A program made the translations under genes and the position numbers. 64,000 nt of DNA, from NCBI GenBank assembly GCA_030145845.1, contig JAIXHJ010000007.1:149887-213886 (forward strand). Reading direction: 5' to 3'. The notes beneath the pieces were generated by a model that worked only from the letters and a program-made list of their open reading frames with translations, was not told where the DNA came from and ran no database searches. This DNA comes from Pseudomonadota bacterium (GTDB lineage Bacteria > Pseudomonadota > Gammaproteobacteria > Pseudomonadales > Oceanobacteraceae). Shown here one piece after another: positions 30,900 to 41,375 of the stretch (within the stretch, counting starts at the first letter, position 1; the number at the start of each line of letters is the position of its first letter).

Positions 30900-31961
30900 A
30901 TGAGCAAAACCATCAAGGGCATTCTGATGGCTGGTCTGGTGGGTCTTTCTGTCAGCGTCAGTGCGCTGACGCTGAAATCCGATGCACCGCGGACGTATAT
31001 CGTAAAGAAAGGCGATACCCTGTGGGATATCTCCGAGCGCTTTACCAACGACCCCTGGGAATGGCCGGAGATCTGGTATCAGAACGAACAGATCAGAAAC
31101 CCGCACCTGATTTTCCCCGGTGATGAAATTGGTCTGGTGATGATTGATGGTCAGGCACGGGTTACCGTGACCCGCCGTGGTGATGCCAGCCGCACGGTGA
31201 AACTCTCCCCGGGCACGGTGAAGATGCAGCCTTCTGTCCGTGTCGAGCCGATTGAATCCGCAATTCCTGCCATTCCGCAGGATGCCATCAGCAGCTTCCT
31301 GCGCGAGCACCGCGTGGTTGAGCCGATGGTACTGGCGACAGCGCCACATGTGTTATCCGGTGAGGATGACCGGCTGCTGATGGGCGCTGGCGGTAAGGTC
31401 TATGCCCGTGGTCAGTTTGACGGTGAAGTCGCTGCGGCGTATGGCATTTTCCGCAAAGGACAGGTCTATCAGGACCCGGAAACGGAAGAGATTCTGGGCC
31501 TCGAAGCCACCGATATCGGTATGGGCCGCATCATCGATCAGCAGGGCGATATCGTGACGGTTGAGCTTGAACGCACTAACCAGCAGGTGGCCATCGGCGA
31601 TCTGCTGCTGCCGACCGAAGACCGCGAACTGCTGGCCAATTATTATCCGAAACCACCGGAAGCGGCCGTGAACGGCCAGATTCTGGCGGTTTCCGGCGGC
31701 GTAAATCAGGTTGGTCAGTACGATGTGGTGGTGCTGAACCGCGGTACCCGCGATGGCCTGTCGCCCGGTTCGGTGCTGATGATTATGAAGGCCGGCAGCA
31801 TTGTTTATGACCGTGTGGCGGAAGAGAAAGTCCGGCTGCCGGACGAGCGTGCGGGTTCACTGATGGTATTCCGCGCGTACGATAAAATGTCTTACGGTCT
31901 GATCATGCGCGCCACCCGGCCGTTACGGGTAGGCGATAAGGTGCAGAGCCCCGATTTATAA
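30900..31961 (+). CDS. LysM-domain periplasmic/envelope protein
   Basis: A 353-residue protein with a signal peptide (to about SVSA, residue 21) and an N-terminal LysM motif (YIVKKGDTLWDISERF, about 33-80) that should bind peptidoglycan. The rest is a beta-rich region with no catalytic motif I recognise. Pseudomonas has an equivalent gene (PA0020-like) between def and dprA. It is divergent from def and 10 bases upstream of dprA. Role in envelope maintenance is inferred. Confidence 0.9.
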   Translation: MSKTIKGILMAGLVGLSVSVSALTLKSDAPRTYIVKKGDTLWDISERFTNDPWEWPEIWYQNEQIRNPHLIFPGDEIGLVMIDGQARVTVTRRGDASRTVKLSPGTVKMQPSVRVEPIESAIPAIPQDAISSFLREHRVVEPMVLATAPHVLSGEDDRLLMGAGGKVYARGQFDGEVAAAYGIFRKGQVYQDPETEEILGLEATDIGMGRIIDQQGDIVTVELERTNQQVAIGDLLLPTEDRELLANYYPKPPEAAVNGQILAVSGGVNQVGQYDVVVLNRGTRDGLSPGSVLMIMKAGSIVYDRVAEEKVRLPDERAGSLMVFRAYDKMSYGLIMRATRPLRVGDKVQSPDL

Positions 31962-31971
31962 GGAATCCCAC

Positions 31972-33087
31972 ATGCTCAGGGACGAGCTGTTACGGGCCTG
32001 GTGGCGTCTTTCACGCCTGCCGGGCGTCGGCAATGTCACCCTCAATGAGATCCGCAGCCAGCTGGATCATCCTGCCGCATTACTCTCCTGCACCGCTGAA
32101 CAACTGATTGCCATGGGGCTGAAACCGGCGGCGGCGCAACGCTGGGCGCAGGACCGTTCTCTGGACGACGGCTTTCAGCAGCTGCAGCAATGGCGTCAGC
32201 ATAACCGCTGCGGCGTGATGCTGGCCGGTATTGCACCGTATCCGGAAGCTCTGGCCAGCCTGCGGGATGCGCCTCTGTTCCTGTATTACCATGGCGACCT
32301 GCAAGCCCTGCAACAGCCGATGATTGCCATGGTCGGCAGCCGTAATCCGACACCTTATGGACTGGAGTGGGCGCAGACAACGGCTGCAGAACTGGCCGCC
32401 GCCGGGCTGACGGTGGTCAGCGGACTGGCACTGGGAGTTGATGGTGCTGCTCACCATGGTGCTGTGCGGGGCGGACGGACCATTGCCGTTCTGGGCAGTG
32501 GTCCGGATGTGATTTATCCACAGCGCCACCTGGGGCTGGCGCAGATGGTGATGCAGAGTGGCCTGCTGTTGGCGGAATTCCCGCCGGGCACTCAGCCCCA
32601 GCCGGCGCACTTTCCGTCACGTAACCGCATCATCAGTGGCATGAGTCTGGGCGTGGTGGTGGTGGAAGCGGCGCTGAAAAGTGGCTCGCTGATTACCGCA
32701 CGGCTGGCAGCAGAGCAGGGGCGGGAAGTGTTTGCCCTGCCGGGAGCGGTGACCAACCCGCTCAGTCATGGTTGTCATCAGCTGATCCGTGACGGCGCCT
32801 GTCTGGTACAGAGCGCCGCCGATATTCTGACCGAGCTGGCTCTGCAACCGGCCGGCAGCGGGGCTGGCAGTCAGGTGGCCGGGCAGCAGACAGAACTGCC
32901 ACTGCAGCCGGAGGCAGCGGCTCAGGTGCCATCCCTGGTGACGCATATCGACTACACCGCCACCAGTACGGACGTTATCGCCATCCGTTCCGCTCTGTCG
33001 ATTCCGCAGTTACTGCCACAGCTGCTGGATCTGGAATTGCAGGGCTGGCTGATGCAGGTTCCGGGCGGCTATATGCGGCTGAAGTAA
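31972..33087 (+). CDS. dprA: DNA-processing protein DprA (Smf)
   Basis: A 371-residue DprA, which loads RecA onto incoming single-stranded DNA in transformation. The Rossmann-like core has the signature GSRNPTPYG, SGLALGVDGAAHHGA and VVVVEAALKSGS. A helix-hairpin-helix-like N-terminal part (to ~90) and a winged-helix C-terminus (from ~310) flank it. In relatives tsaC follows directly; here two GLUG-repeat genes lie between. Confidence 0.96.
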   Translation: MLRDELLRAWWRLSRLPGVGNVTLNEIRSQLDHPAALLSCTAEQLIAMGLKPAAAQRWAQDRSLDDGFQQLQQWRQHNRCGVMLAGIAPYPEALASLRDAPLFLYYHGDLQALQQPMIAMVGSRNPTPYGLEWAQTTAAELAAAGLTVVSGLALGVDGAAHHGAVRGGRTIAVLGSGPDVIYPQRHLGLAQMVMQSGLLLAEFPPGTQPQPAHFPSRNRIISGMSLGVVVVEAALKSGSLITARLAAEQGREVFALPGAVTNPLSHGCHQLIRDGACLVQSAADILTELALQPAGSGAGSQVAGQQTELPLQPEAAAQVPSLVTHIDYTATSTDVIAIRSALSIPQLLPQLLDLELQGWLMQVPGGYMRLK

Positions 33088-33223
33088 TGTATTCCCGTCA
33101 GATAAGTTCTTTTGTATTAGACGTTTTCCATCCATGAGTGGTTTTTGTGTCCGTTTGACGCAAAGAAAAACCGTTCAATTCCGCAAAAATCATCACGACT
33201 GCTGAACAGACAGACGTTCTGTC

Positions 33224-33253
33224 AGGACATGTCTGCCGCTCAGCCGATACAAT
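33224..33253 (+). promoter_or_regulatory. Candidate promoter of the large GLUG-repeat gene
   Basis: AGGACA and TACAAT are 18 bases apart, about 65 bases before the start codon, in the 232-base gap after dprA. I see no gene or other clear structure in that gap. Confidence 0.3.
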
Positions 33254-33319
33254 GCCGCCGCCTGCTGACATAGCTCTCAGGCACAAACGGAGATTGGCTG
33301 AAATTCAGGGATGGTCTTG

Positions 33320-36300
33320 ATGAATAAACTCGTATTTATTCTGTCTGCGCTCGCATTTTTTTCTTCCTCACTGTCTGTTCAGGCCGCTGGTGGCCGCACA
33401 GATTACGATCTGGATGATGATGGTCTGATTGAGATTAATGATCTCGCCGACCTGCATGAAATCCGCAATAACCTTGATGGTTCCACACTTTACGGCGACA
33501 GCAGTGGCTGCCCGGATAGCGGCTGCAACGGCTTCGAACTGACGGCGGACCTGGATTTCGACACCAATGCCGATGGCGTGATGGATGCCGGTGATGATTA
33601 CTGGAATGACGGTGATGGCTGGGAGCCGGTGGGAAGCTATATAAGCAGTAGCAACAATGACCCCTTTACCGCTGTGTTTGAGGGTAATGGCTACCGCATT
33701 CTGAACCTGTATATCGACCGCAGCGGGACCTCTTTCGTTGGCTTGTTTGGCTATGCGCAGGGCGCTGATATCCGCAATCTGGGCCTGGCCGGCGTGTTGA
33801 TGCAGATTACGGCTTTCAAGTATGTGGGGGGACTGGCTGGTTATATAACGGAAAGTAGTATCGTCAACAGCTACTCAACCGGATCTGTTACGGCTACTTC
33901 CAGCTATGCGGGTGGCCTGATCGGTTATGCTAACAGTACAGTAACCGGCAGTTATGCGGCAGGGCCAGTAAAGGCATATGCCAGTAATAGCTATGTCGGT
34001 GGACTGATTGGTTATGCAGCGTCTGCCGCCAACGTCAGTAACAGTTATGCCACGGGGTCCGTCAGCGGCAATAGCTATGTAGGCGGGCTGATTGGCTACC
34101 TGTCTTCTGACAACACTATTACAAATACGTTCGCGACCGGATACGTCGAGTCAAATTCCCGCGGCGGTGGTCTGATTGGCGATGAAAGTCCTTATACCAC
34201 CAACATGGTCAGCAGCAGTTACTGGGCGGAGGACAGCACAGGTCAGGTCTCCAGTGATAACAGCAGTACTGCCGATAGCTATCTGGGCGTTACCCTGGCG
34301 GAGCTGCAGTGCCCGACTGCGGCTGATAACAGTAGCTGCGTCACGGATCTCACGCTGTACTCAGGCTGGGCGGATGCGACTTATAGTGATGGCGATGACA
34401 AGGTTGTGGCTTACTGGGACTTCGGCACGGGTACTCAACTGCCGGGCCTGAATCTGAACGGCACGGTTTACCGTGACAGTGATGGCGATGGCTCACTGGA
34501 CGACGATGACGCCTTTAAAGATAACCCGGCGGCGTCGCTGGATGCGGATGAAGACGGCTACCCGGATGCCTGGACCCTTGGTTGTGATGCCGACTGTATT
34601 GCTGCATCCGGTCTGTCTCTGGACCAGTTCCCGTCTTCTGTAGCTGTCTGGCAGGATGAAGATCTGGATGGCTATCCGGACAGCTGGGCGGATGGCTGTG
34701 ACAGTGACTGCCAGGCAGCGTCCGGCCTGACGCTGGACAGCAACCCGGATGACTATGACAACGACGGTCTGACCACAGCAGATGACGATGACGATAATGG
34801 CGATGGTGTGACCGATGCCGATGCTGATTCGGATGGTCTGATTGACATTGCCTCACTCGAGCAACTGAATGCTATCCGTTACAACCTGAACGGTAGCGGC
34901 CTGACGCTGACTGAGGGCGGTGAGACGGACAGTAGTGGCTGCCCGGCCCACATTATTAACGGTGTGTTACAGAACCTCTGTCGAGGCTACGAACTGACGG
35001 TGGATCTGGATTTCGACACCCACGCCGACGGTGTGATGGATGCCGATGACGATTACTGGAATGACGGTGATGGTTGGGAGCCGCTGGGCGATTACAACGA
35101 TCCTTTTACGGCTGTGTTTGAAGGTAACGGTTTCCGGATCCTGAATCTGTATATCGACCGTGGCAGAACCTCTTATGTTGGCTTGTTCGGCTATGCGCGG
35201 GGTGCTGATATCCATGACCTGGGCCTGACCGGTGCGCTGATGCAGGTCTCTGGCTCTGATTCTGTGGGTGGCCTGGCTGGCCGGACAGAGGGAGGTAATA
35301 TTACGACCAGCTACGCAACCGGGGTTGTTGCTGGATACGAGAATGTGGGTGGCCTGCTTGGTTATGCCGACAGCGGCACAGTAAGCGGCAGTTATGCGAC
35401 AGGGTCCGTCAGCGGCAGTACCTCTGTGGGAGGGTTGATTGGTTATGCCTCGACTGATAATACCGTCAGTAACAGTTATGCCACGGGGTCCGTCAGCGGC
35501 AGTGGCTTTGTAGGTGGGTTGATTGGCTACCTGTCTTCTGACAACACTATTACTAATACGTTCGCGACCGGATACGTTGAAGCTGATTACTCAATTGGTG
35601 GTCTGATTGGCTATAGCCTATATACCACCAACATGGTCAGCAGCAGTTACTGGGCGATGGACAGCACAGGTCAGGCCTCCAGTTCGCGAAGCCTTGCTGC
35701 CGATGGTTATCTGGGAGCTACCCGGGCGGAGCTGCAGTGCCCGACTGCCGCCGATAACAGCAGTTGCGTTACGGATACCACGCTGTACTCAGGTTGGGCC
35801 GATGCGACCTACACCGATGGAGATAACAAGGTTGTGGCTTACTGGGACTTCGGCACGGGTACTCAACTGCCGGGCCTGAATCTGAACGGCACGGTTTACC
35901 GTGACAGTGATGGCGATGGCTCATTGGACGACGATGATGCCTTTAAAGATAACCCGGCGGCGTTACGGGATATGGATAAAGATGGTTACCCGGATATTTG
36001 GAATGTGGGTTGCGATGCTGACTGTGTTGCCGCATCGGGTCTGTCTCTGGACCAGTTCCCGTCTTCTGTAGCTGTCTGGCAGGATGAAGATCTGGATGGC
36101 TATCCGGACAGCTGGGCGGATGGCTGCGACAGTGACTGTCAGGCAGCGTCCGGCCTGACGCTGGACAATAATCCGGATGACTACGACAACGACGGTCTGA
36201 CCACAGCAGATGACGATGACGATAATGGCGATGGAGTGACCGATGCCGATGCTGATTCGGATGGTCTGATTGACATTGCCTCACTCGAGCAACTGAATGC

Positions 36301-37498
36301 TATCCGCTACAATCTGGCCGGCAGCGGCCTGACGCTGACTGAGGGCGGTGAGACGGACAGCAGTGGCTGCCCGGCCCGCATTGTTGACGGTGTGCTGCAG
36401 AACCTCTGCTGGGGTTATGAACTGACGGCGGACCTGGATTTCGATACCAATGCCGATGGCGTGATGGATGCTGGTGATGATTACTGGAACGGTGGTGAAG
36501 GTTGGGAAACATTAGGGGGCAGATATAGTAAGTTTTCCTCGAAGTTTGAAGGCAATGGTTACCGGATCGCCAACCTTTATATTAACCGCTCTTCTACGTC
36601 CCGCTATATTGGTTTGTTTGGATATACAGAGGGTGCTGAAATCCGCAATCTGGGATTGTCCGGAGACCTAACACAGGTGACAGGAGGATGGTATGTCGGT
36701 GGGCTGGTTGGTTTCGCGGAATATACGGAGGTAAGTGGAAGCTATATGCATGGTACTGTGACTGCTATTAACGGTGGTGGAGGGGGATTGATTGGTTATG
36801 GTGATGAAAGCGCCTTCACCAATGTCTTCGCAATCGGTGATGTAACGGGCCGCTCATATGCAGGCGGTTTAGTTGGCTATCTCTATGCTTCTGATGTCAC
36901 TAACGGCTACGCAGCGGGGAGTGTTTCGGCCACCAGTCGTGCGGGTGGAATCGTTGGCTATGCAAGAGAGGATGCTTCCATCCAATACAGCTATTGGGCA
37001 ACGGATTCCACTGGCCAGACAGAGGTTCTGGGCGATGATGATACAACATCTGTTCTGGTACAGAATGCCGGGGTAACACTTGCTGAGCTGCAATGCCCTA
37101 CTGCCGCCAACGATACCGACTGTGTCTTTGGTACAACCCTGTATCAGGGCTGGGGAAATTACTTTTACTCTGATACAGAAGAAGCGGTCAGTTATTGGCA
37201 ATTTGGTACTTCCGAAAATCTGCCTCAGATAGTCTGGTTTAATTATCTTGCTGATCTGGATAGCGATGCTGATGGTGTCATGGATGAGTATGATGCTTTC
37301 CCTACCGATGCGACTGAAACCACAGATAGCGATGGTGACGGTGTGGGCGACAATACTGACGCTTTCCCTGATGACGCCAGCCGCTGGCAGGCTGAAAGTA
37401 CTTCCGGTGGCAGCTCCGGCGGCGGCTCTGTGCTCTGGCTGCTGACTCTGGCACCGCTGGTCCGGGTCGGCCGCCAGGTGCCGAAGCAGGCAGCCTGA
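33320..37498 (+). CDS. Large secreted GLUG-repeat protein with GlyGly-CTERM-like tail
   Basis: A 1392-residue protein from the second ATG (MNKLVFILSALAF), which has GGGATGG at a proper distance; an ATG three codons earlier has none. A signal peptide ends near VQAAG. Three large units follow, each with an Asp-rich calcium-type stretch (DYDLDDDGLIEIND), a LDFDTNADGVMDA segment, several GLUG repeats (GGLIGYA...YATGSV) and a closing YWDFGTGTQLPGLNLNG box. Thrombospondin type 3-like Asp repeats (DSDGDGSLDDDDAF) link them. The end, SGGGSVLWLLTLAPLVRVGRQ, fits a GlyGly-CTERM sorting signal processed by rhombosortase. Likely surface-exposed adhesin-like; function unknown. Confidence 0.88.
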   Translation: MNKLVFILSALAFFSSSLSVQAAGGRTDYDLDDDGLIEINDLADLHEIRNNLDGSTLYGDSSGCPDSGCNGFELTADLDFDTNADGVMDAGDDYWNDGDGWEPVGSYISSSNNDPFTAVFEGNGYRILNLYIDRSGTSFVGLFGYAQGADIRNLGLAGVLMQITAFKYVGGLAGYITESSIVNSYSTGSVTATSSYAGGLIGYANSTVTGSYAAGPVKAYASNSYVGGLIGYAASAANVSNSYATGSVSGNSYVGGLIGYLSSDNTITNTFATGYVESNSRGGGLIGDESPYTTNMVSSSYWAEDSTGQVSSDNSSTADSYLGVTLAELQCPTAADNSSCVTDLTLYSGWADATYSDGDDKVVAYWDFGTGTQLPGLNLNGTVYRDSDGDGSLDDDDAFKDNPAASLDADEDGYPDAWTLGCDADCIAASGLSLDQFPSSVAVWQDEDLDGYPDSWADGCDSDCQAASGLTLDSNPDDYDNDGLTTADDDDDNGDGVTDADADSDGLIDIASLEQLNAIRYNLNGSGLTLTEGGETDSSGCPAHIINGVLQNLCRGYELTVDLDFDTHADGVMDADDDYWNDGDGWEPLGDYNDPFTAVFEGNGFRILNLYIDRGRTSYVGLFGYARGADIHDLGLTGALMQVSGSDSVGGLAGRTEGGNITTSYATGVVAGYENVGGLLGYADSGTVSGSYATGSVSGSTSVGGLIGYASTDNTVSNSYATGSVSGSGFVGGLIGYLSSDNTITNTFATGYVEADYSIGGLIGYSLYTTNMVSSSYWAMDSTGQASSSRSLAADGYLGATRAELQCPTAADNSSCVTDTTLYSGWADATYTDGDNKVVAYWDFGTGTQLPGLNLNGTVYRDSDGDGSLDDDDAFKDNPAALRDMDKDGYPDIWNVGCDADCVAASGLSLDQFPSSVAVWQDEDLDGYPDSWADGCDSDCQAASGLTLDNNPDDYDNDGLTTADDDDDNGDGVTDADADSDGLIDIASLEQLNAIRYNLAGSGLTLTEGGETDSSGCPARIVDGVLQNLCWGYELTADLDFDTNADGVMDAGDDYWNGGEGWETLGGRYSKFSSKFEGNGYRIANLYINRSSTSRYIGLFGYTEGAEIRNLGLSGDLTQVTGGWYVGGLVGFAEYTEVSGSYMHGTVTAINGGGGGLIGYGDESAFTNVFAIGDVTGRSYAGGLVGYLYASDVTNGYAAGSVSATSRAGGIVGYAREDASIQYSYWATDSTGQTEVLGDDDTTSVLVQNAGVTLAELQCPTAANDTDCVFGTTLYQGWGNYFYSDTEEAVSYWQFGTSENLPQIVWFNYLADLDSDADGVMDEYDAFPTDATETTDSDGDGVGDNTDAFPDDASRWQAESTSGGSSGGGSVLWLLTLAPLVRVGRQVPKQAA
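34399..34930 (+). repeat. In-frame internal DNA repeat, copy A
   Basis: Within the GLUG gene this stretch recurs 1428 bases (476 codons) downstream. The segments 34399-34530 and 34611-34930 are nearly identical to the second copy; the part between differs more. They encode the YWDFGTGTQLPG box, the Asp-rich linker and the start of the next unit. Confidence 0.85.
35827..36358 (+). repeat. In-frame internal DNA repeat, copy B
   Basis: Second copy of the 1428-base-period repeat, with few, mainly silent differences. Such closeness implies recent unit duplication or gene conversion. Confidence 0.85.
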
Positions 37499-37515
37499 CG
37501 GTTGACCGTCTGCAG

Positions 37516-37547
37516 GCGCCTCTCCGGTCAGTGGGAGGCGCTTTTTT
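37516..37547 (+). terminator. Rho-independent terminator after the large GLUG gene
   Basis: GCGCCTC and GAGGCGC pair around a 12-base loop and are followed by TTTTTT. Confidence 0.88.
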
Positions 37548-37575
37548 ATCTTGCGATTCACTGACACAAAAGTTT

Positions 37576-37615
37576 TGTAACAGGCATGGAATGGCTGTTA
37601 CACACCGGGTACAAT
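37576..37615 (+). promoter_or_regulatory. Dyad and -10 element upstream of the second GLUG gene
   Basis: TGTAACAG and CTGTTACA form a perfect 8-bp inverted repeat with an 11-base spacer. A TACAAT -10-like element begins seven bases later, so the dyad would cover the -35 region. This is the geometry of an operator; the regulator is unknown. Confidence 0.4.
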
Positions 37616-37675
37616 TGCGCCGCTTTTTGCCCCCTGAAGGTGCATGAAAGCGCTCAAATGATCAGGGATGTTCTT

Positions 37676-38821
37676 ATGTATAAAGTCTTTTTGATGCCCG
37701 CGGCCTGCGTTCTGCTGGCGTCGGCATTGTCAGCACAGGCGGCGGATGGCCGCAGCGATTATGATCTCGACGATAATGGTCTGATTGAGCTCAATGATCT
37801 GGCGGATCTGGATGCTGTCCGCCATTACCCCGATGGATCTGCTCTTTATGGCAGCAGCGCAGGTTGTCCGGCTGCCGGCTGCCGTGGTTTTGAACTGACT
37901 GCCGATCTTAACTTCGATACCGATGCCAATGGCGTTATGGACGCGGCCGATACGTTCTGGAATGACGCTCAGGGCTGGCAGCCGCTGGGCACGCCATCAG
38001 CGCCTTTCACCGCGCTGTTCGATGGCCGGGGTCACGAAATTCTTAACCTGTATATCGACCGGCCGGCGGAACAGCGGGTGGGCCTGTTCGGTGAGGTGCG
38101 TGACGCCGATATCCGTAATCTGGGCCTGAGCGGCGCGCTGGTGAGCGTCCGCGGAGATGACCGTGTCGGGGCGCTGGCCGGCAATATCAGTAATTCAGCG
38201 GTGCAGGCCAGTTACAGTGAAGGTCTGGTCAGTGGACGCGAGCATGCCGGCGGGCTGATTGGCTACGCGTTCGGCTCTGAGATTCTGGCAACCTACGCAA
38301 CGGGCCCGGTCAGCGGGCATAAATACATCGGCGGGTTGCTGGGCTATGCCAGTGAAGGCTCGGTCAGTGCCAGCTATTCCACCGCCAGTGTGTCTGCCGG
38401 TAAACGGGCCGGTGGCCTGATCGGTTTTACCTACAAGCATGTGGTCAGCGCCAGTTATTCTGCCGGACCGGTGAAAGCAGGCAACGAGGAAGCCGGGCTG
38501 GTCGGTTACAGTTATGGCTCCGAAATTATCGACAGTGTGTGGATCAATACCCTGACGGCCGCTGACGGCAACGGGCTGGCTGAACTGCAGTGCCCGGTCA
38601 GCGCCGGCAGCGGCAACTGTGGCACACAGACCCTGTATCAGGGCTGGGACCGTTATGCCTATCAGAATGCGGCCGGTCACCTCGTCCGTTACTGGGACTT
38701 CGGTGACAACACTCAGTTGCCGGGGCTGAACCTCAGTGGCCGTATCCACCGGGATGGCAATGCTGATGGTAATACCGATGAAGCCGTTCTGCTGCTGAAT
38801 CACACGGCGTCCGGGGAATAA
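37676..38821 (+). CDS. Secreted GLUG-repeat protein, single-unit paralogue
   Basis: A 381-residue paralogue of the preceding large protein, from the ATG giving MYKVFLMPAACVL; the leader around both starts is alike (TCAGGGATG just upstream). A signal peptide ends near SAQA. One unit is present: DYDLDDNGLIELND, LNFDTDANGVMDA, five or so GLUG repeats and YWDFGDNTQLPGLNLSG. It lacks the long Asp-rich linkers and the GlyGly-CTERM tail, stopping at NHTASGE, so it is probably released rather than anchored. Upstream starts would add up to 30 residues without signal-peptide character. Confidence 0.85.
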   Translation: MYKVFLMPAACVLLASALSAQAADGRSDYDLDDNGLIELNDLADLDAVRHYPDGSALYGSSAGCPAAGCRGFELTADLNFDTDANGVMDAADTFWNDAQGWQPLGTPSAPFTALFDGRGHEILNLYIDRPAEQRVGLFGEVRDADIRNLGLSGALVSVRGDDRVGALAGNISNSAVQASYSEGLVSGREHAGGLIGYAFGSEILATYATGPVSGHKYIGGLLGYASEGSVSASYSTASVSAGKRAGGLIGFTYKHVVSASYSAGPVKAGNEEAGLVGYSYGSEIIDSVWINTLTAADGNGLAELQCPVSAGSGNCGTQTLYQGWDRYAYQNAAGHLVRYWDFGDNTQLPGLNLSGRIHRDGNADGNTDEAVLLLNHTASGE

Positions 38822-38828
38822 TCGCCGA

Positions 38829-38859
38829 CAACGGCGTATGTCGCTCCGGCACGCCGTTG
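38829..38859 (+). terminator. Hairpin after the second GLUG gene
   Basis: CAACGGCGT and ACGCCGTTG form a 9-bp stem seven bases after the stop. No T-run follows, so a terminator role is uncertain. Confidence 0.4.
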
Positions 38860-38958
38860 CGTGCCATCTTTACTGTCGGTAAAACTGCCCTCTTGCCGCC
38901 TTGGCGCCCTTGTTGTAGGGTGCCGCCTTTCCCTTCGTAAACAACAGGCAAATCAACA

Positions 38959-40469
<1,511 letters not shown>

Positions 40470-40479
40470 GGGGAAAACG

Positions 40480-41307
40480 ATGACAGACCTGTACAGTGTA
40501 ATGGGCAACCCCATTAATCACAGCAAATCACCACAGATTCACAGCGCCTTTGCGGCGCAGACGCGTCAGGATCTGCTGTACACCGCCCAGCTGGTGCCGG
40601 TGGACGGCTTCACGGAAGCGGCCGGCAAATTTTTCCGTCACGGCGGCGCCGGGCTGAACATTACGGTGCCGTTCAAGGAAGACGCCTACCGTTTTGCCAC
40701 GCAGCACAGCGAGCGGGCGCTGCGGGCCGGTGCGGTGAATACGCTGAAGAAACTGGATGATGGTACGGTCTGGGCGGACAACACCGACGGCGTTGGTCTG
40801 GTGCGTGACCTGACGGTGAACAACCGCGTTGTCCTGCAGGGCAAACGCATCCTGCTGCTGGGTGCCGGTGGTGCCGTGCGGGGTGTGCTGCAGCCATTGC
40901 TGGAGCAGCAGCCGGCGGAACTGGTGATTGCCAACCGCACACTGGCCAAAGCACTGCAGCTGGCAGACGACTTCGCCGATCTGGGTAACATCAGTGGCTG
41001 TGGCTTTGATGATCTGCAGGGCAGCTTTGATGTGGTGATTAACGGCACTTCGGCCAGTCTGGCCGGTGAACTGCCGCCGCTGCCGCCGACGGTCATTGCC
41101 GCCGGCAGCGTCAGTTACGACATGATGTACGGCAGTGGCATCACAGTGTTCAATCAGTGGGCGCACAATCAGGGCGCAGCCACAACCATTGATGGTCTGG
41201 GCATGCTGGTTGAGCAGGCGGCGGAAGCGTTTGAACTGTGGCGTGGCGTGCGTCCGCAGACGGCCAACGTCATTGCCTCCCTGCGCAGCGAACGCCGTCA
41301 CCGCTGA
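40480..41307 (+). CDS. aroE: Shikimate dehydrogenase (NADP+)
   Basis: A 275-residue AroE, reducing 3-dehydroshikimate in chorismate synthesis. The shikimate site shows [15 protein letters not shown] (residues 7-21) and NITVPFK with the catalytic Lys; the NADP loop is GAGGAVRG. It is 10 bases after hemF, so tsaC-hemF-aroE form an operon ended by a strong hairpin. Confidence 0.98.
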   Translation: MTDLYSVMGNPINHSKSPQIHSAFAAQTRQDLLYTAQLVPVDGFTEAAGKFFRHGGAGLNITVPFKEDAYRFATQHSERALRAGAVNTLKKLDDGTVWADNTDGVGLVRDLTVNNRVVLQGKRILLLGAGGAVRGVLQPLLEQQPAELVIANRTLAKALQLADDFADLGNISGCGFDDLQGSFDVVINGTSASLAGELPPLPPTVIAAGSVSYDMMYGSGITVFNQWAHNQGAATTIDGLGMLVEQAAEAFELWRGVRPQTANVIASLRSERRHR

Positions 41308-41325
41308 GGTTGGCACCACAAGAAA

Positions 41326-41360
41326 AAAACGCCGCTCTGCAGAACAGGGCGGCGTTTTTT
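41326..41360. terminator. Terminator between aroE and the MFS gene
   Basis: AAAACGCCGC pairs with GCGGCGTTTT, with T-runs on both strands, serving two convergent genes. The stem sequence resembles two other terminators in the window. Confidence 0.9.
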
Positions 41361-41375
41361 ATGCCCGGCGGATGT

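Noticed and set aside
33400..37300. GLUG DNA repeats as a CRISPR array or transposon
   Set aside because: Repeats are in frame, long and translate to known GLUG/Asp-rich motifs; there are no spacers, terminal repeats or cas/transposase genes.
38829..38859. CAACGGCGT palindrome as an attachment site
   Set aside because: No duplicate copy or integrase is present nearby, and its place just after a stop codon fits an RNA hairpin better.
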